NCBI RefSeq assembly: GCF_900091725.1 | Contig: NZ_FMBW01000031.1 | Coordinates: 248,001-312,000 of the forward strand | Direction of reading: 5' to 3' | Length of the DNA stretch: 64,000 nucleotides | DNA from: Streptomyces sp. DvalAA-43 | Lineage (GTDB): Bacteria > Actinomycetota > Actinomycetes > Streptomycetales > Streptomycetaceae | Part shown: one piece after another, positions 26,841-35,459 of the stretch | How positions within the stretch are numbered: the stretch's first letter is position 1 | How the letters are laid out: each line of letters begins with the position of its first letter | Translations under genes and position numbers: made by a program | The notes under the pieces: generated by a model | The model's input: the letters and a program-made list of their open reading frames with translations, nothing else | Database searches by the model: none | What the model was told of the DNA's origin: nothing

Positions 26841-28445
26841 ATGGCACACGTGTTCCACAGCGACTACCCCGCCGTACCGGCACTCGACCTGCCCATCCAC
26901 GACGCGGTCCTGGGCGAGGCCACCGCCGCGTACGGCGACACGGTGGCCCTGATCGACGGTACGGACGGCAGCACCACCCTCACCTACCGGCAGCTCGACG
27001 CCTTCCACCGGAAGATCGCCGCCGGGCTCGCCGCGGCCGGGCTGCGCAAGGGCGACGTACTGGCCCTGCACAGCCCCAACACCATCGCCTATCCCGCGGT
27101 GTTCTTCGGCGCGACCAGGGCCGGTGCCACCGTCACCACCGTCCACCCGCTCTCCACGGCGGAGGAGTTCGCCAAACAGCTCCGCGACTCCTCCGCCCGC
27201 TGGATCGTCACCGTCTCCCCGCTCCTGGGCGCGGCGCGCGAGGCCGCCGCACTCGCCGGCCCCATCGAGCGGATCCTCGTCTGCGACCGGGCCGAGGGAC
27301 ACACCTCCGTACTCGACCTGCTCGCCACCACCGCCCCCGAACCCCACATCGCCCTCGACCCCGGCGCGGACATCGCCGCCCTGCCCTACTCCTCCGGCAC
27401 CACCGGAACACCCAAGGGCGTCATGCTCACCCACCGCTCCATGGCCACCAACCTGGAGCAGCTCCGCCCCTTCGTCCCCATGGGCCCCGGCGACCGCATC
27501 CTGGCCGTACTCCCCTTCTTTCACATCTACGGTCTGACCGCCCTGATGAACGCCCCGCTGCGGATGGGCGCCACCGTCGTCGTACTGCCGCGCTTCGACC
27601 TCGGCCAGTTCCTCGCCGCCATCGAGAAGCACCGGATCACCGGCCTGTACGTCGCCCCGCCCATCGTCCTCGCACTCGCCAAGCACCCCGCGGTCGACCA
27701 GTACGACCTGTCCTCGCTGGAGTACGTCGTCAGCGCCGCCGCCCCGCTCGACGCGGCACTCGCCGCCGCCTGCTCCCAGCGCCTGGGACTGCCGCCCGTG
27801 CGCCAGGCGTACGGCATGACGGAACTCTCGCCCGGCACCCATGTCGTCCCGCTCGCCGCCGAGAACCCCCCCCCGGGCGCGGTCGGCAGGCTCCTGCCCA
27901 GCACCGAGATGCGGATCGCCCCGCTCGGCGACGACACCGAGGACGCCCCGGTCGACACCGACGGCGAGATCCTGATCCGCGGCCCACAGGTCATGAAGGG
28001 CTACCTCGGCCGCCCCGAGGCCACCGCCGACATGATCGACGCCGACGGCTGGCTGCACACCGGCGACATCGGACGCGTCGACGCCGACGGCTGGCTGTTC
28101 GTCGTCGACCGGGTGAAGGAACTCATCAAGTACAAGGGCTACCAGGTCGCCCCCGCCGACCTGGAGGCCCTGCTGCTGACCCACCCGTCCGTCGCCGACG
28201 CCGCCGTCATCGGGGTGTACGACGACGAGGGCAACGAGGTCCCGAAGGCGTACGTCGTCCGCCAGCCGTCCGCACCTGACCTCACCGCGGACGACATCAT
28301 GGCGTACGTCGCCGAGCGCGTCGCCCCGTACAAGAAGGTCCGGCGGCTCGAATTCACCGACGCGATCCCGCGCGCCGCCTCCGGCAAGATCCTCCGCCGC
28401 GAACTGCGCGACCGGGAGAAGACCCGGGCAACGGCCACCGACTGA
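26841..28445 (+). CDS. Acyl/aryl-CoA ligase of the 4-coumarate:CoA ligase family
   Basis: A 534-residue adenylate-forming enzyme with the P-loop YSSGTTGTPKGVMLTHR, the acyl-binding turn YGMTELSPGTH, the hinge region GWLHTGDIGRVDADG and the catalytic lysine motif SGKILRREL close to the C-terminus. It activates a carboxylic acid with ATP and CoA and so could supply the first substrate of this operon from an external acid. It is 70 bases after the dehydrogenase gene, the widest gap in the operon, with no terminator visible there. Confidence 0.9.
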   Translation: MAHVFHSDYPAVPALDLPIHDAVLGEATAAYGDTVALIDGTDGSTTLTYRQLDAFHRKIAAGLAAAGLRKGDVLALHSPNTIAYPAVFFGATRAGATVTTVHPLSTAEEFAKQLRDSSARWIVTVSPLLGAAREAAALAGPIERILVCDRAEGHTSVLDLLATTAPEPHIALDPGADIAALPYSSGTTGTPKGVMLTHRSMATNLEQLRPFVPMGPGDRILAVLPFFHIYGLTALMNAPLRMGATVVVLPRFDLGQFLAAIEKHRITGLYVAPPIVLALAKHPAVDQYDLSSLEYVVSAAAPLDAALAAACSQRLGLPPVRQAYGMTELSPGTHVVPLAAENPPPGAVGRLLPSTEMRIAPLGDDTEDAPVDTDGEILIRGPQVMKGYLGRPEATADMIDADGWLHTGDIGRVDADGWLFVVDRVKELIKYKGYQVAPADLEALLLTHPSVADAAVIGVYDDEGNEVPKAYVVRQPSAPDLTADDIMAYVAERVAPYKKVRRLEFTDAIPRAASGKILRRELRDREKTRATATD

Positions 28446-28496
28446 GCACCCACGAGCCGAGCACCCGAGCACTCACCAGAAGGAGACGACCGGCCC

Positions 28497-29234
28497 ATGA
28501 CGGCGCTCGCCGCCCCCGCCCACGACCGGGGCATCACCACACTCACCCTCGACTCGCCCGCCAACCGCAACGCACTCTCCGCGCCCCTGGTCGCCGCACT
28601 CTCCGCCGCTCTGGACGCATGCGCGGCCGACGGCACCGTACGGGCCGTCGTCCTCACCCACACCGGCAACACCTTCTGCGCGGGCGCCGACCTCACCGCA
28701 CCGCCCGACCCGCACGCCCTCGTCGCCCTGATGCGGCAGATCGTCGCCCTGCCCAAACCCGTCGTCGCCCGCGTCACCGGCCACGTACGGGCGGGCGGCC
28801 TCGGCCTGCTCGCCGCCTGCGACATCTCCGCGGCCGGCCCCGTGGCCACCTTCGCCCTCACCGAATCCCGCCTGGGCCTCGCCCCGGCCGTCATCTCGAT
28901 GCCCCTGCTGCCCCGCATCGACCCGCGCGCCGCCGCCCGCTACTACCTCACCGGAGAACGCTTCGACGCGACCGAGGCCGCCCGCATCGGCCTGATCACA
29001 CTCGCCGCCGAAGAGGTGGACAAGGGCCTCGCACCCGTCCTGGACGGGCTGCGCAAGGCGTCCCCCCAGGGGCTGGCGGCATCGAAGGAGCTGGTCACAG
29101 CTACTGTGCTGAGCAACTTCGACCAGCACGCCGAAGACCTCATCGCCCGCTCGGCGGCCCTCTTCGCCTCCGCCGAGGCCCGGGAAGGAATGACGGCCTT
29201 CCTCGAACGACGGGATCCCGCATGGGAGTTGTGA
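28497..29234 (+). CDS. Enoyl-CoA hydratase/isomerase family protein
   Basis: A 245-residue crotonase-fold protein (oxyanion-hole segments NTFCAGADL and HVRAGGLGLLAACD). In the Liu and Atu routes a hydratase of this family acts after the carboxylase. The second catalytic glutamate position reads FALTESRLGLAP, compatible with a hydratase. AGAAGGAG precedes the ATG. The TetR gene begins inside its last codons. Confidence 0.88.
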   Translation: MTALAAPAHDRGITTLTLDSPANRNALSAPLVAALSAALDACAADGTVRAVVLTHTGNTFCAGADLTAPPDPHALVALMRQIVALPKPVVARVTGHVRAGGLGLLAACDISAAGPVATFALTESRLGLAPAVISMPLLPRIDPRAAARYYLTGERFDATEAARIGLITLAAEEVDKGLAPVLDGLRKASPQGLAASKELVTATVLSNFDQHAEDLIARSAALFASAEAREGMTAFLERRDPAWEL

Positions 29235-29815
29235 CGCCCCCCACCGACCGGACCCCCAAACAGGACCGCAGCCGCGCCACCCGCCGCCGACTCCTCGAAG
29301 CCGCCGTCGCCTGCCTCGCCGAACACGGCTGGGCGGGCTCCACGGTCTCCGTCGTCGCCGAACGCGCGGGCGTCTCGCGCGGCGCCGCCCAGCACCACTT
29401 CCCCACCCGCGAGGACCTGTTCACCGCAGCCGTCGAATACGTCGCAGAGGAACGCTCCGCCGCCCTGCGCGCCCTGCCCGTCCAGGGCCGCGCGGCGGTC
29501 GTCGCCGCACTCGTCGACCTCTACACCGGCCCGCTCTTCCGCGCCGCGCTCCAGCTCTGGGTCGCCGCCTCCAACGAGGCACCCCTACGCCCCCGCGTCA
29601 CCGAACTCGAAGCCCGCGTCGGCCGCGAGACCCACCGCATCGCCGTCGAACTCCTCGCCGCCGACGAGACGAAGCCCGGCGTCCGCGAAACCGTCCAGGG
29701 CCTCCTCGACATGGCCCGCGGCCTCGGCCTCGCCAACGTCCTCACCGACGACACCGCCCGCCGTCAGAGGGTCGTGGCACAGTGGGCGCTACTGCTGGAC
29801 GCCGCACTCGACTGA
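29222..29815 (+). CDS. TetR family transcriptional regulator
   Basis: A 197-residue TetR-type repressor: HTH at about residues 20-62 (TRRRLLEAAVACLAEHGWAG, VAERAGVSRGAAQHHFPTRE) and a helical ligand-binding domain. It is the last gene of the acyl-CoA operon and probably senses an acyl-CoA intermediate. The start may be ATG 29222 or GTG 29231; the latter would give a GTGA overlap with the hydratase stop. Its likely operator is the palindrome at 19430-19458. It ends only 12 bases from the convergent rloB stop. Confidence 0.85.
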   Translation: MGVVTPPTDRTPKQDRSRATRRRLLEAAVACLAEHGWAGSTVSVVAERAGVSRGAAQHHFPTREDLFTAAVEYVAEERSAALRALPVQGRAAVVAALVDLYTGPLFRAALQLWVAASNEAPLRPRVTELEARVGRETHRIAVELLAADETKPGVRETVQGLLDMARGLGLANVLTDDTARRQRVVAQWALLLDAALD

Positions 29816-29827
29816 CCCAATGCGCCG

Positions 29828-30451
29828 CTATACCGCCGGGCCGCCGATGGCGAGAGCGAGCCGCCACATGCCGGTGGATGGATTCACTTCCGATTCCTTG
29901 CCCTCCGGGGCCAGCTCCCGCGCGCGGCACACCGCTTCGCGCCAGGTGCCCTCGTAGGAGCGGAAGTCGAGGTCTGTCTTGCTGTACCCGCCTGCTGCAT
30001 GTCTGTTCAGGTGCGGCACGAGATGGGCGTACGACGGGGCGTGACCGCGGTGGTCGGTGAAGTGCAGCAGCAACCACAGCTCGAAGCACGGATTGGACAG
30101 CGCGATCTCAATGCCGTGGCGGCCCGCCTCGGTCACGGCCCGGTCGATGTCGGTGAACTCGTCGACATCGAAAACGCACCACGCCTGGTCGTACTCGTCG
30201 GCCGCCGACTCAAGTAACTTCGCTGTGTACGCGACGACTTGGGAAGGCGCCTTGGGGCGTTCGATGATCTTGACCGAAACTGCCGGATTCCGCACAGAGG
30301 ACGTGAGTCCCTGCACATAGTCCCGTTCCGTCACTTCGGTGCCGCAGACGACCAGCAGTCGCTGTCGGGTGACTCGACGCCCTGTTCTTCTGTCGAGCCG
30401 GGACTCGAAGGAGGGACTCCTACGTCCGCTCGGCTTCGGTGTCCTCGCCAT
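29828..30451 (-). CDS. rloB: RloB-like protein (putative nuclease partner of RloA)
   Basis: A 207-residue RloB-family protein with a TOPRIM-like pattern: CGTEVTERDY near residues 36-45 (acidic residues E39/E42) and the Asp pair D95-V-D97 in WCVFDVDEF, then NPCFELWLLLHF. The canonical family motif is EG-x-TE, so the Gly/Thr here is a variant. RloB occurs with the ATPase RloA in restriction and defence loci, and the layout parallels PARIS-type systems in which an AAA15 ATPase holds a TOPRIM nuclease. ATG 30451 lies inside rloA (32-base overlap). Leu79 is encoded by the rare TTA codon, so expression may require the bldA tRNA. Confidence 0.78.
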   Translation of the reverse strand: MARTPKPSGRRSPSFESRLDRRTGRRVTRQRLLVVCGTEVTERDYVQGLTSSVRNPAVSVKIIERPKAPSQVVAYTAKLLESAADEYDQAWCVFDVDEFTDIDRAVTEAGRHGIEIALSNPCFELWLLLHFTDHRGHAPSYAHLVPHLNRHAAGGYSKTDLDFRSYEGTWREAVCRARELAPEGKESEVNPSTGMWRLALAIGGPAV

Positions 30452-31727
30452 CCTGCTCCCCCCGGCCCGCCAGCGCCCTGGCGAAACTGTCGTCGATGAA
30501 CGGCACGCCGCCATAACTGCCGCCCAGGTAGCGGCGCTCGTGGTTCTCCCCGATGCGGGGCTTGAACTCCGCCAAGGCGAACAGCTCCGTCTCGCCGTAC
30601 TGATTCTTCTCCAGGAACCACACTTGGTCCCGCTTGAGGATGTCCTCCCCGCCCATGCGACCGAGCAGGCTGGCATCGTGGGTGGTGAAGACCAGTTGGG
30701 CTCCGTGCGGGTTGGTGGACGGATCCTGGAAGAGGCCGATGAGCTGCGCGGTGAGCAGCGGGTGGAGACTGGAGTCGATCTCGTCCACGACGAAGGTGCC
30801 GCCCCGCCGCAGGACCGACATGAACCGTGGGGCCTGTTCCAGAAGCGCCCGGGTACCGGCGGACTGCTCGTGCAGGTCCATCCGCACCACGCCGGTACGA
30901 CTGCGATGTCCGAGCCAGGGCCGTAGGTGTTCTTGCGGGCCCTCTTCTTCCAGCCTGGCGAGCAGACGCGCCGGAACGCGTCCGCCGTACCGCTGTCGCA
31001 GCGCGTCCTCGTCCAGGAGAAGGCGCTCCGCGCCGCACTCCTCGATACCCAGGTCAGCTGCGCGCAAGAGGGCCATCAGCTCGGGATGACGTTCCGGACT
31101 CTCCAGCATCCGGACCATGTCGAGGCCGCCGAGGCGTCCTGGTCCCTGCCGGCCGAACCTCAAGTCCGTCAGGAACCAGTCATAGACCGGGCGGAAGTCC
31201 ATCTGCTTGGAACGTGCCGCCATGGTCAGGAACAGCACATTGGGTTCGGTGATGTTCTCGACCAGTTCCAGTTCGCGCTTGGCCTGCGAGTCGCCCGGCT
31301 GCACGTCGCCGTCCGGCCGCTCGAAGATCTTGCGCTTCTTCCCGTGCGGATAGCTGTAGAGCCATTCGTCCAGAACCCGCTCGTCATCGACGCTGAAACC
31401 GTAGGTGAAGCGGACACCGTCGAGCAGCAGATCCACCACGTACCAGGAAGGCTCGTCGAGTGCGGCGGTGTCCAGACGGAAGGGATTGCGAGTGACGCCG
31501 CCGTCGGGCTCCGCGTCACGGTGTGAGTTCACCACCATCCGGGCCATGTATTCCAGCGCGCCGAGCAGATTGGACTTGCCGGCCGCGTTGGCGCCGAAGA
31601 GGCCCGCCACGGGAACGGCCTGCCAGTCCGTGCCGGGAGGCCGATCCGCGTCGTAGGCGGGGTGAAGTTGAAGTTCTTGTTCTTCCCGGATCGAGCGATG
31701 ATTCGACACCCTGAAGTTCAGTAGCAC
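30420..31727 (-). CDS. rloA: RloA-like AAA15 ATPase
   Basis: A 435-residue ABC/SMC-type ATPase of the AAA15/RloA family. Walker A is GLFGANAAGKSN (about residues 42-53), the signature is HEQSAGTRALL, Walker B is TFVVDEIDSSLHP and the switch His is in VFTTHDASLL. The N-terminus VLLNFRVSNHRSIREE is typical of the family. GTG 31727 has GGAGGG correctly spaced; earlier starts lack one. It is the first gene of a two-gene unit with rloB and probably gates the partner nuclease upon infection. The unit lies alone between a catabolic operon and citrate synthase. Confidence 0.85.
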   Translation of the reverse strand: MLLNFRVSNHRSIREEQELQLHPAYDADRPPGTDWQAVPVAGLFGANAAGKSNLLGALEYMARMVVNSHRDAEPDGGVTRNPFRLDTAALDEPSWYVVDLLLDGVRFTYGFSVDDERVLDEWLYSYPHGKKRKIFERPDGDVQPGDSQAKRELELVENITEPNVLFLTMAARSKQMDFRPVYDWFLTDLRFGRQGPGRLGGLDMVRMLESPERHPELMALLRAADLGIEECGAERLLLDEDALRQRYGGRVPARLLARLEEEGPQEHLRPWLGHRSRTGVVRMDLHEQSAGTRALLEQAPRFMSVLRRGGTFVVDEIDSSLHPLLTAQLIGLFQDPSTNPHGAQLVFTTHDASLLGRMGGEDILKRDQVWFLEKNQYGETELFALAEFKPRIGENHERRYLGGSYGGVPFIDDSFARALAGRGEQDGEDTEAERT

Positions 31728-31907
31728 GTGAGCCCTCCCCCCCCAGCGATTCAGTGGGACTGTGCGCAAGTGAATCGCGAGTACAGGAAGCTGGCAACCC
31801 GTTACGAGGAATACCGGGCGTCACGGGTGGTGATTCCACCCGAACGGGAGCCGAGGCCGAAGAGAGAATCCGTCCCTCAGGCCCCGGCCCCGAGCTGGGC
31901 GGATCGC

Positions 31908-33017
31908 TCAGTTCCCCAGATCCGCCAGCTGCTCGTACCCCGCGATCTCCCGGGGATCCCGCGAACCGGGGCCGACGTACCGCGCCGAAGGACGCACCAG
32001 CCGCCCCGTCCGCTTCTGCTCCAGGATGTGCGCCGACCAGCCCGCCGTACGCGCGCAGGTGAACATCGACGTGAACATGTGCGCCGGGACCTCCGCGAAG
32101 TCCAGCATGATCGCCGCCCAGAACTCCACGTTCGTCGCCAGCACCCGGTCCGGGCGCCGCGCGTGCAGCTCCTCCAACGCGGCCTTCTCAAGCGCCTGCG
32201 CCACCTCGAAGCGCGGCGCGCCCAGCTCCTTCGCCGTACGCCGCAGCACCCGCGCCCGCGGGTCCTCCGCCCGGTAGACCCGGTGCCCGAAGCCCATCAG
32301 CCGCTCGCCCCGGTCCAGGGCCTGCTTCACGTACGCGGTGGCGTCGCCGGTCCGCTCGATCTCCTCGATCATGCCGAGCACCCGGGACGGCGCACCGCCG
32401 TGCAGCGGCCCCGACATCGCACCCACCGCACCCGACAGGGCCGCCGCCACATCGGCGCCGGTCGACGCGATGACCCGGGCGGTGAACGTGGAGGCGTTCA
32501 TGCCGTGCTCGGCGGCCGACGTCCAGTACGCGTCGACGGCCTTCACATGCCTGGGGTCCGGCTCACCGCGCCAGCGGATCATGAACCGTTCGACCACGGA
32601 ACCGGCCTTGTCGATCTCGCTCTGCGGGACCATCGGCAGCCCCTGCCCGCGCGCTGACTGGGCGACGTACGACAGCGCCATCACGGCGGCCCGCGCCAGA
32701 TCGTTGCGCGCCGTCTCCTCGTCGATGTCGAGCAGCGGCTTCAGCCCCCACACGGGGGCGAGCATCGCCAGCGCGGACTGCACATCGACCCGGATGTCCC
32801 CCGAGTGCACCGGGATCGGGAAGGGCTCGGCCGGCGGCAGACCGGGGTTGAACGCCCCGTCGACCAGCAGGCCCCAGACGTTCCCGAACGAGACATGGCC
32901 GACGAGATCCTCGATGTCGACCCCCCGGTATCGGAGCGAACCGCCTTCCTTGTCCGGTTCGGCGATCTCCGTCTCGAACGCGACGACTCCCTCTAGTCCC
33001 GGTACGAAGTCGGACAT
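31908..33017 (-). CDS. Citrate synthase (second, short type)
   Basis: A 369-residue citrate synthase, shorter than the main TCA enzyme and close to the actinobacterial citrate/methylcitrate synthase 2 class. Catalytic-site motifs are present: EHGMNASTFTARV, GPLHGGAPSRV, MGFGHRVYRAEDPRA and, near the C-terminus, NVEFWAAIMLDFAEVP. It condenses oxaloacetate with acetyl-CoA or possibly propionyl-CoA. ATG 33017 follows GAGGGAG. It is divergent from pdxH. From memory, S. coelicolor has a citrate synthase paralogue next to pdxH in the same arrangement. Confidence 0.9.
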   Translation of the reverse strand: MSDFVPGLEGVVAFETEIAEPDKEGGSLRYRGVDIEDLVGHVSFGNVWGLLVDGAFNPGLPPAEPFPIPVHSGDIRVDVQSALAMLAPVWGLKPLLDIDEETARNDLARAAVMALSYVAQSARGQGLPMVPQSEIDKAGSVVERFMIRWRGEPDPRHVKAVDAYWTSAAEHGMNASTFTARVIASTGADVAAALSGAVGAMSGPLHGGAPSRVLGMIEEIERTGDATAYVKQALDRGERLMGFGHRVYRAEDPRARVLRRTAKELGAPRFEVAQALEKAALEELHARRPDRVLATNVEFWAAIMLDFAEVPAHMFTSMFTCARTAGWSAHILEQKRTGRLVRPSARYVGPGSRDPREIAGYEQLADLGN

Positions 33018-33178
33018 GGCGGCTCCCTCGGTCGACGGCTCTGCGGAGGCCACAGCGGCCTGCTCACGATAGTGGCGGGTTCCCCCGACGCGGGGAAGCG
33101 TGACATCCGGCACAACACCCGGGCCGCTGCCCGCCCCTCCCTATCGGGTCCGGTCGGCCGCTGCGGCAGGATGACCCC

Positions 33179-33853
33179 GTGCCCACCTCAGACTCCCCCT
33201 CCGATTCCACCACCGATCCGGCCGCGATGCGCGAGCAGTACCGCTCCGAGGGCTTCACCGAGGACACGCTGGCCGCCGACCCGATGCAGCAGTTCGCCCA
33301 CTGGTTCCGGCAGATCGCCGTGGGCGGGATGCTCCACGAACCCAACGCCATGGTGGTCTCCACCGCCACCCCCGAGGGCCGGCCGTCCTCGCGCACCGTG
33401 CTGCTGAAGAAGTACGACGCGCGCGGCTTCGTCTTCTTCACCAACTACGAGTCCCGCAAGGGCCGCGAACTGACCGCCAACCCCTACGTCTCGCTGCTCT
33501 TCCCCTGGCACCCGATAGCACGCCAGGTCATCGTCACCGGCCGGGCGGACCGGGTCGGCCGCGAGGAGACGGTCGCCTACTTCCGTACCCGCCCGCACGG
33601 CTCCCAGCTCGGCGCCTGGGCGAGCCCCCAGTCCACGGTGATCGGCACCCGCGACGAGCTGCTCGCCCGCTACGAGGAACTGGCGGCCCGCTACCCCGAG
33701 GGCGAACACGTCCCCGCGCCCCCGTACTGGGGCGGCTTCCGGGTCGTCCCCGACACGATCGAGTTCTGGCAGGGCCACGAGAACCGGCTGCACGACCGGC
33801 TGCGGTACGTACGCGAGGGCGAGCAGTGGCGCGTCGAGCGCCTGTGCCCGTAG
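33179..33853 (+). CDS. pdxH: Pyridoxamine 5'-phosphate oxidase
   Basis: A 224-residue FMN-dependent oxidase that converts pyridoxine or pyridoxamine phosphate to pyridoxal phosphate. Family landmarks: [19 protein letters not shown] at the N-terminus, the FMN site [29 protein letters not shown], and the C-terminal [20 protein letters not shown]...WRVERLCP. The start is GTG 33179 close to a probable promoter, and it may be leaderless since no Shine-Dalgarno is visible. Confidence 0.94.
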   Translation: MPTSDSPSDSTTDPAAMREQYRSEGFTEDTLAADPMQQFAHWFRQIAVGGMLHEPNAMVVSTATPEGRPSSRTVLLKKYDARGFVFFTNYESRKGRELTANPYVSLLFPWHPIARQVIVTGRADRVGREETVAYFRTRPHGSQLGAWASPQSTVIGTRDELLARYEELAARYPEGEHVPAPPYWGGFRVVPDTIEFWQGHENRLHDRLRYVREGEQWRVERLCP

Positions 33854-33891
33854 CGAATCCTCCCGGGGCAGCCCCGCCCGGACACGCAGAG

Positions 33892-33954
33892 ACCCGCAGG
33901 CTCTGGTCCCTCCTTGCGGAGGAGCCGGCCGGACTTACCGGCGAGCCTGCGGGT
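33892..33954. terminator. Branched hairpin shared by pdxH and a minus-strand small transcript
   Basis: Perfect 12-bp closing stem (acccgcaggctc / gagcctgcgggt) enclosing two 5-bp hairpins, cctcc-ttgc-ggagg (33909-33922) and gccgg/ccggc (33924-33942): a three-way junction. It is 38 bases past the pdxH stop and can serve as terminator for either strand. Confidence 0.7.
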
Positions 33955-34016
33955 CGGTGACTGCTTGGGATTGGCCGACGACCGGCCTGCACTGCAAAGA
34001 GCGCGACGAACGGGCG

Positions 34017-34055
34017 TCAGCCCGCAGCCACCTCACGAGTCCGAGAAGAAATCAC
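34017..34055 (-). CDS. 12-codon small open reading frame with a perfect Shine-Dalgarno
   Basis: GTG at 34055 encodes VISSRTREVAAG followed by TGA at 34017-34019. It is preceded by AAAGGAGGTG, a full-length complement to the 16S rRNA tail, centred about 12 bases upstream of the GTG. It is too short to assign a function; the unusually strong ribosome-binding site is the main evidence. Confidence 0.4.
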   Translation of the reverse strand: MISSRTREVAAG

Positions 34056-34086
34056 TTCCGGAACACCTCCTTTCGCGTGTGGTAGC

Positions 34087-34116
34087 AGCCTAGAAAGGGG
34101 GCGGGGGACGCCACAA
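34087..34116 (-). promoter_or_regulatory. Putative housekeeping promoter of the small transcript
   Basis: Reading on the minus strand, TTGTGG (34116-34111) is followed after 18 bases by TAGGCT (34092-34087), a fair match to the vegetative -35/-10 pattern. Transcription would begin near 34080. Confidence 0.45.
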
Positions 34117-34223
34117 CCCATTTATTCGGCGGTCTCGTGCCGAGGGCCGTACGCGTATCCGTCGGGCCGCCGCACGCGGTCCGGCCAAGGCGCGCCGACC
34201 CCGGCACCGGTTCCGGCCCGGCC

Positions 34224-35459
34224 TCACGCCGCGTGCAGTGCCAGCGTCGGTGAGAGGCGGGACGCCCGCACCGCCGGGTAGAGGCCCGCGATCGTGCCGA
34301 TCACCAGCGTCGCGCCGAAGCCACCGCCGACCGCCCACGGCGGCACCACCCAGGGCAGCCCGCCGGAGTACGCGTACACCCCGGTCGCCGCCGCACCGAG
34401 TGCCACGCCCGCCAGGCCGCCCAGGCCGGAGAGCATCAGCGACTCCGTGACGAACTGGATACGGATCTGGCCCCGGGTCGCGCCGAGCGAGCGGCGCAGC
34501 CCGATCTCGTACCGCCGCTCCAGCACCGAGATGATCATGGTGTTGGCGACCCCGACGCCGCCGACGAGCAGCGCGATGCCGCCCAGGCCCAGCAGCAGGC
34601 TGCTGAACGCCCCCTCGGTCGCCGCCTTCGCCCGGAGCGCCGACGACGGATCGGTGACCTTCACGTTCTGCGGGTTCCGGGGGTCGACCGTCGCCGCCAT
34701 GACCTTGCGCACGTCCTGCACCGCCGCGTCGGCCGAGCGCTCGTACACCGATGTCGGGTGGCCCTCGAAGCCCAGCAGGCGCTTCGCACCCTCCCAGCCG
34801 ACCAGGGCGGAGCGTTCGATCTCCGGCGCGAGCGGCAGCGGGGCGAGAATCCCGATCACCGTGAAGTACCGGCCGCCGATCCACACCTGCCGGCCCGGAG
34901 CGGTGATGCCGAGGCGCTCCGCCGAGACATGGCCGAGCACGACGGAGGGGTAGCGTCCGGTCGCGTTGTCGAGCCAGCGGCCGCTGCGGACCTCGCCGCG
35001 CAGCACCCGCAGCAGGTCGCCGGTGGTCGCCTTGACGGTGATCCCGCCCGTGTCGTCCTTGTCGATCTTCTCGTTGCGACGTGCGGTCGCGTCGAGGTCG
35101 GCGGTCGCGCCCACCTCCTGGACGCCCTCGATGCGGCCCACCATCCCGACCGATTCCTCGGGCAGCTCGACGTCCTGCCCGGCGAACATCGAATCGCCGG
35201 GGGAGGCCACGAGCAGGTTGGTGCCCAGTTTGTCGAGCTCCCGGAGCAGCTGGGCCTGGCTGGAGGCGGAGATGCCCACCACCGAGATCATCGTCGCGAT
35301 GCCGATGGCGATGCCCAGGGCGGAGAGCACGACCCGCACCGGACGGCTGCGCAGCCCCGCCGAGCCGACGTGCAGCACGTCCCGGGGGCGGAGCCGGGCC
35401 GCTCTCAGCCGCTCCCGGCCCCGGCCGCCGGCCTCGCGGTCCGCGCGCCGCGCCCTCAC
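34224..35459 (-). CDS. MacB/FtsX-type ABC transporter permease
   Basis: A 411-residue permease: one membrane helix near residues 41-66 (VRVVLSALGIAIGIATMISVVG), a large extracytoplasmic MacB_PCD domain (about 70-275), and three helices in the C-terminal FtsX domain (LLLGLGGIALLVGGVGVANTM onward, with the conserved RRYEIGLRRSLGATRGQI loop). It works with the ATPase encoded just upstream (GTGA overlap). Together with the HlyD-like and lipoprotein genes it forms a four-gene export or envelope-stress operon, likely controlled by the divergent two-component system. Confidence 0.9.
   Translation of the reverse strand: MRARRADREAGGRGRERLRAARLRPRDVLHVGSAGLRSRPVRVVLSALGIAIGIATMISVVGISASSQAQLLRELDKLGTNLLVASPGDSMFAGQDVELPEESVGMVGRIEGVQEVGATADLDATARRNEKIDKDDTGGITVKATTGDLLRVLRGEVRSGRWLDNATGRYPSVVLGHVSAERLGITAPGRQVWIGGRYFTVIGILAPLPLAPEIERSALVGWEGAKRLLGFEGHPTSVYERSADAAVQDVRKVMAATVDPRNPQNVKVTDPSSALRAKAATEGAFSSLLLGLGGIALLVGGVGVANTMIISVLERRYEIGLRRSLGATRGQIRIQFVTESLMLSGLGGLAGVALGAAATGVYAYSGGLPWVVPPWAVGGGFGATLVIGTIAGLYPAVRASRLSPTLALHAA

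Larger units (their letters stand above)
33892..34080 (-). ncRNA. Putative small RNA or leader-type transcript
   Basis: The minus strand has a promoter at 34087-34116, a run of about 190 bases, and a closing three-way-junction hairpin at 33954-33892; beyond it lies only pdxH in the opposite direction. This makes a free-standing short transcript likely. It contains a 12-codon frame with an excellent ribosome-binding site (34017-34055), so it may be a dual-function RNA. Streptomyces sRNA surveys named intergenic RNAs after their SCO neighbours, and I have an unverified memory of one near this locus. Confidence 0.45.

Noticed and set aside
33892..33954. Riboswitch for pdxH
   Set aside because: The structure lies downstream of pdxH, not in its leader, so it cannot control that gene as a riboswitch. 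A terminator or small-RNA element fits better.
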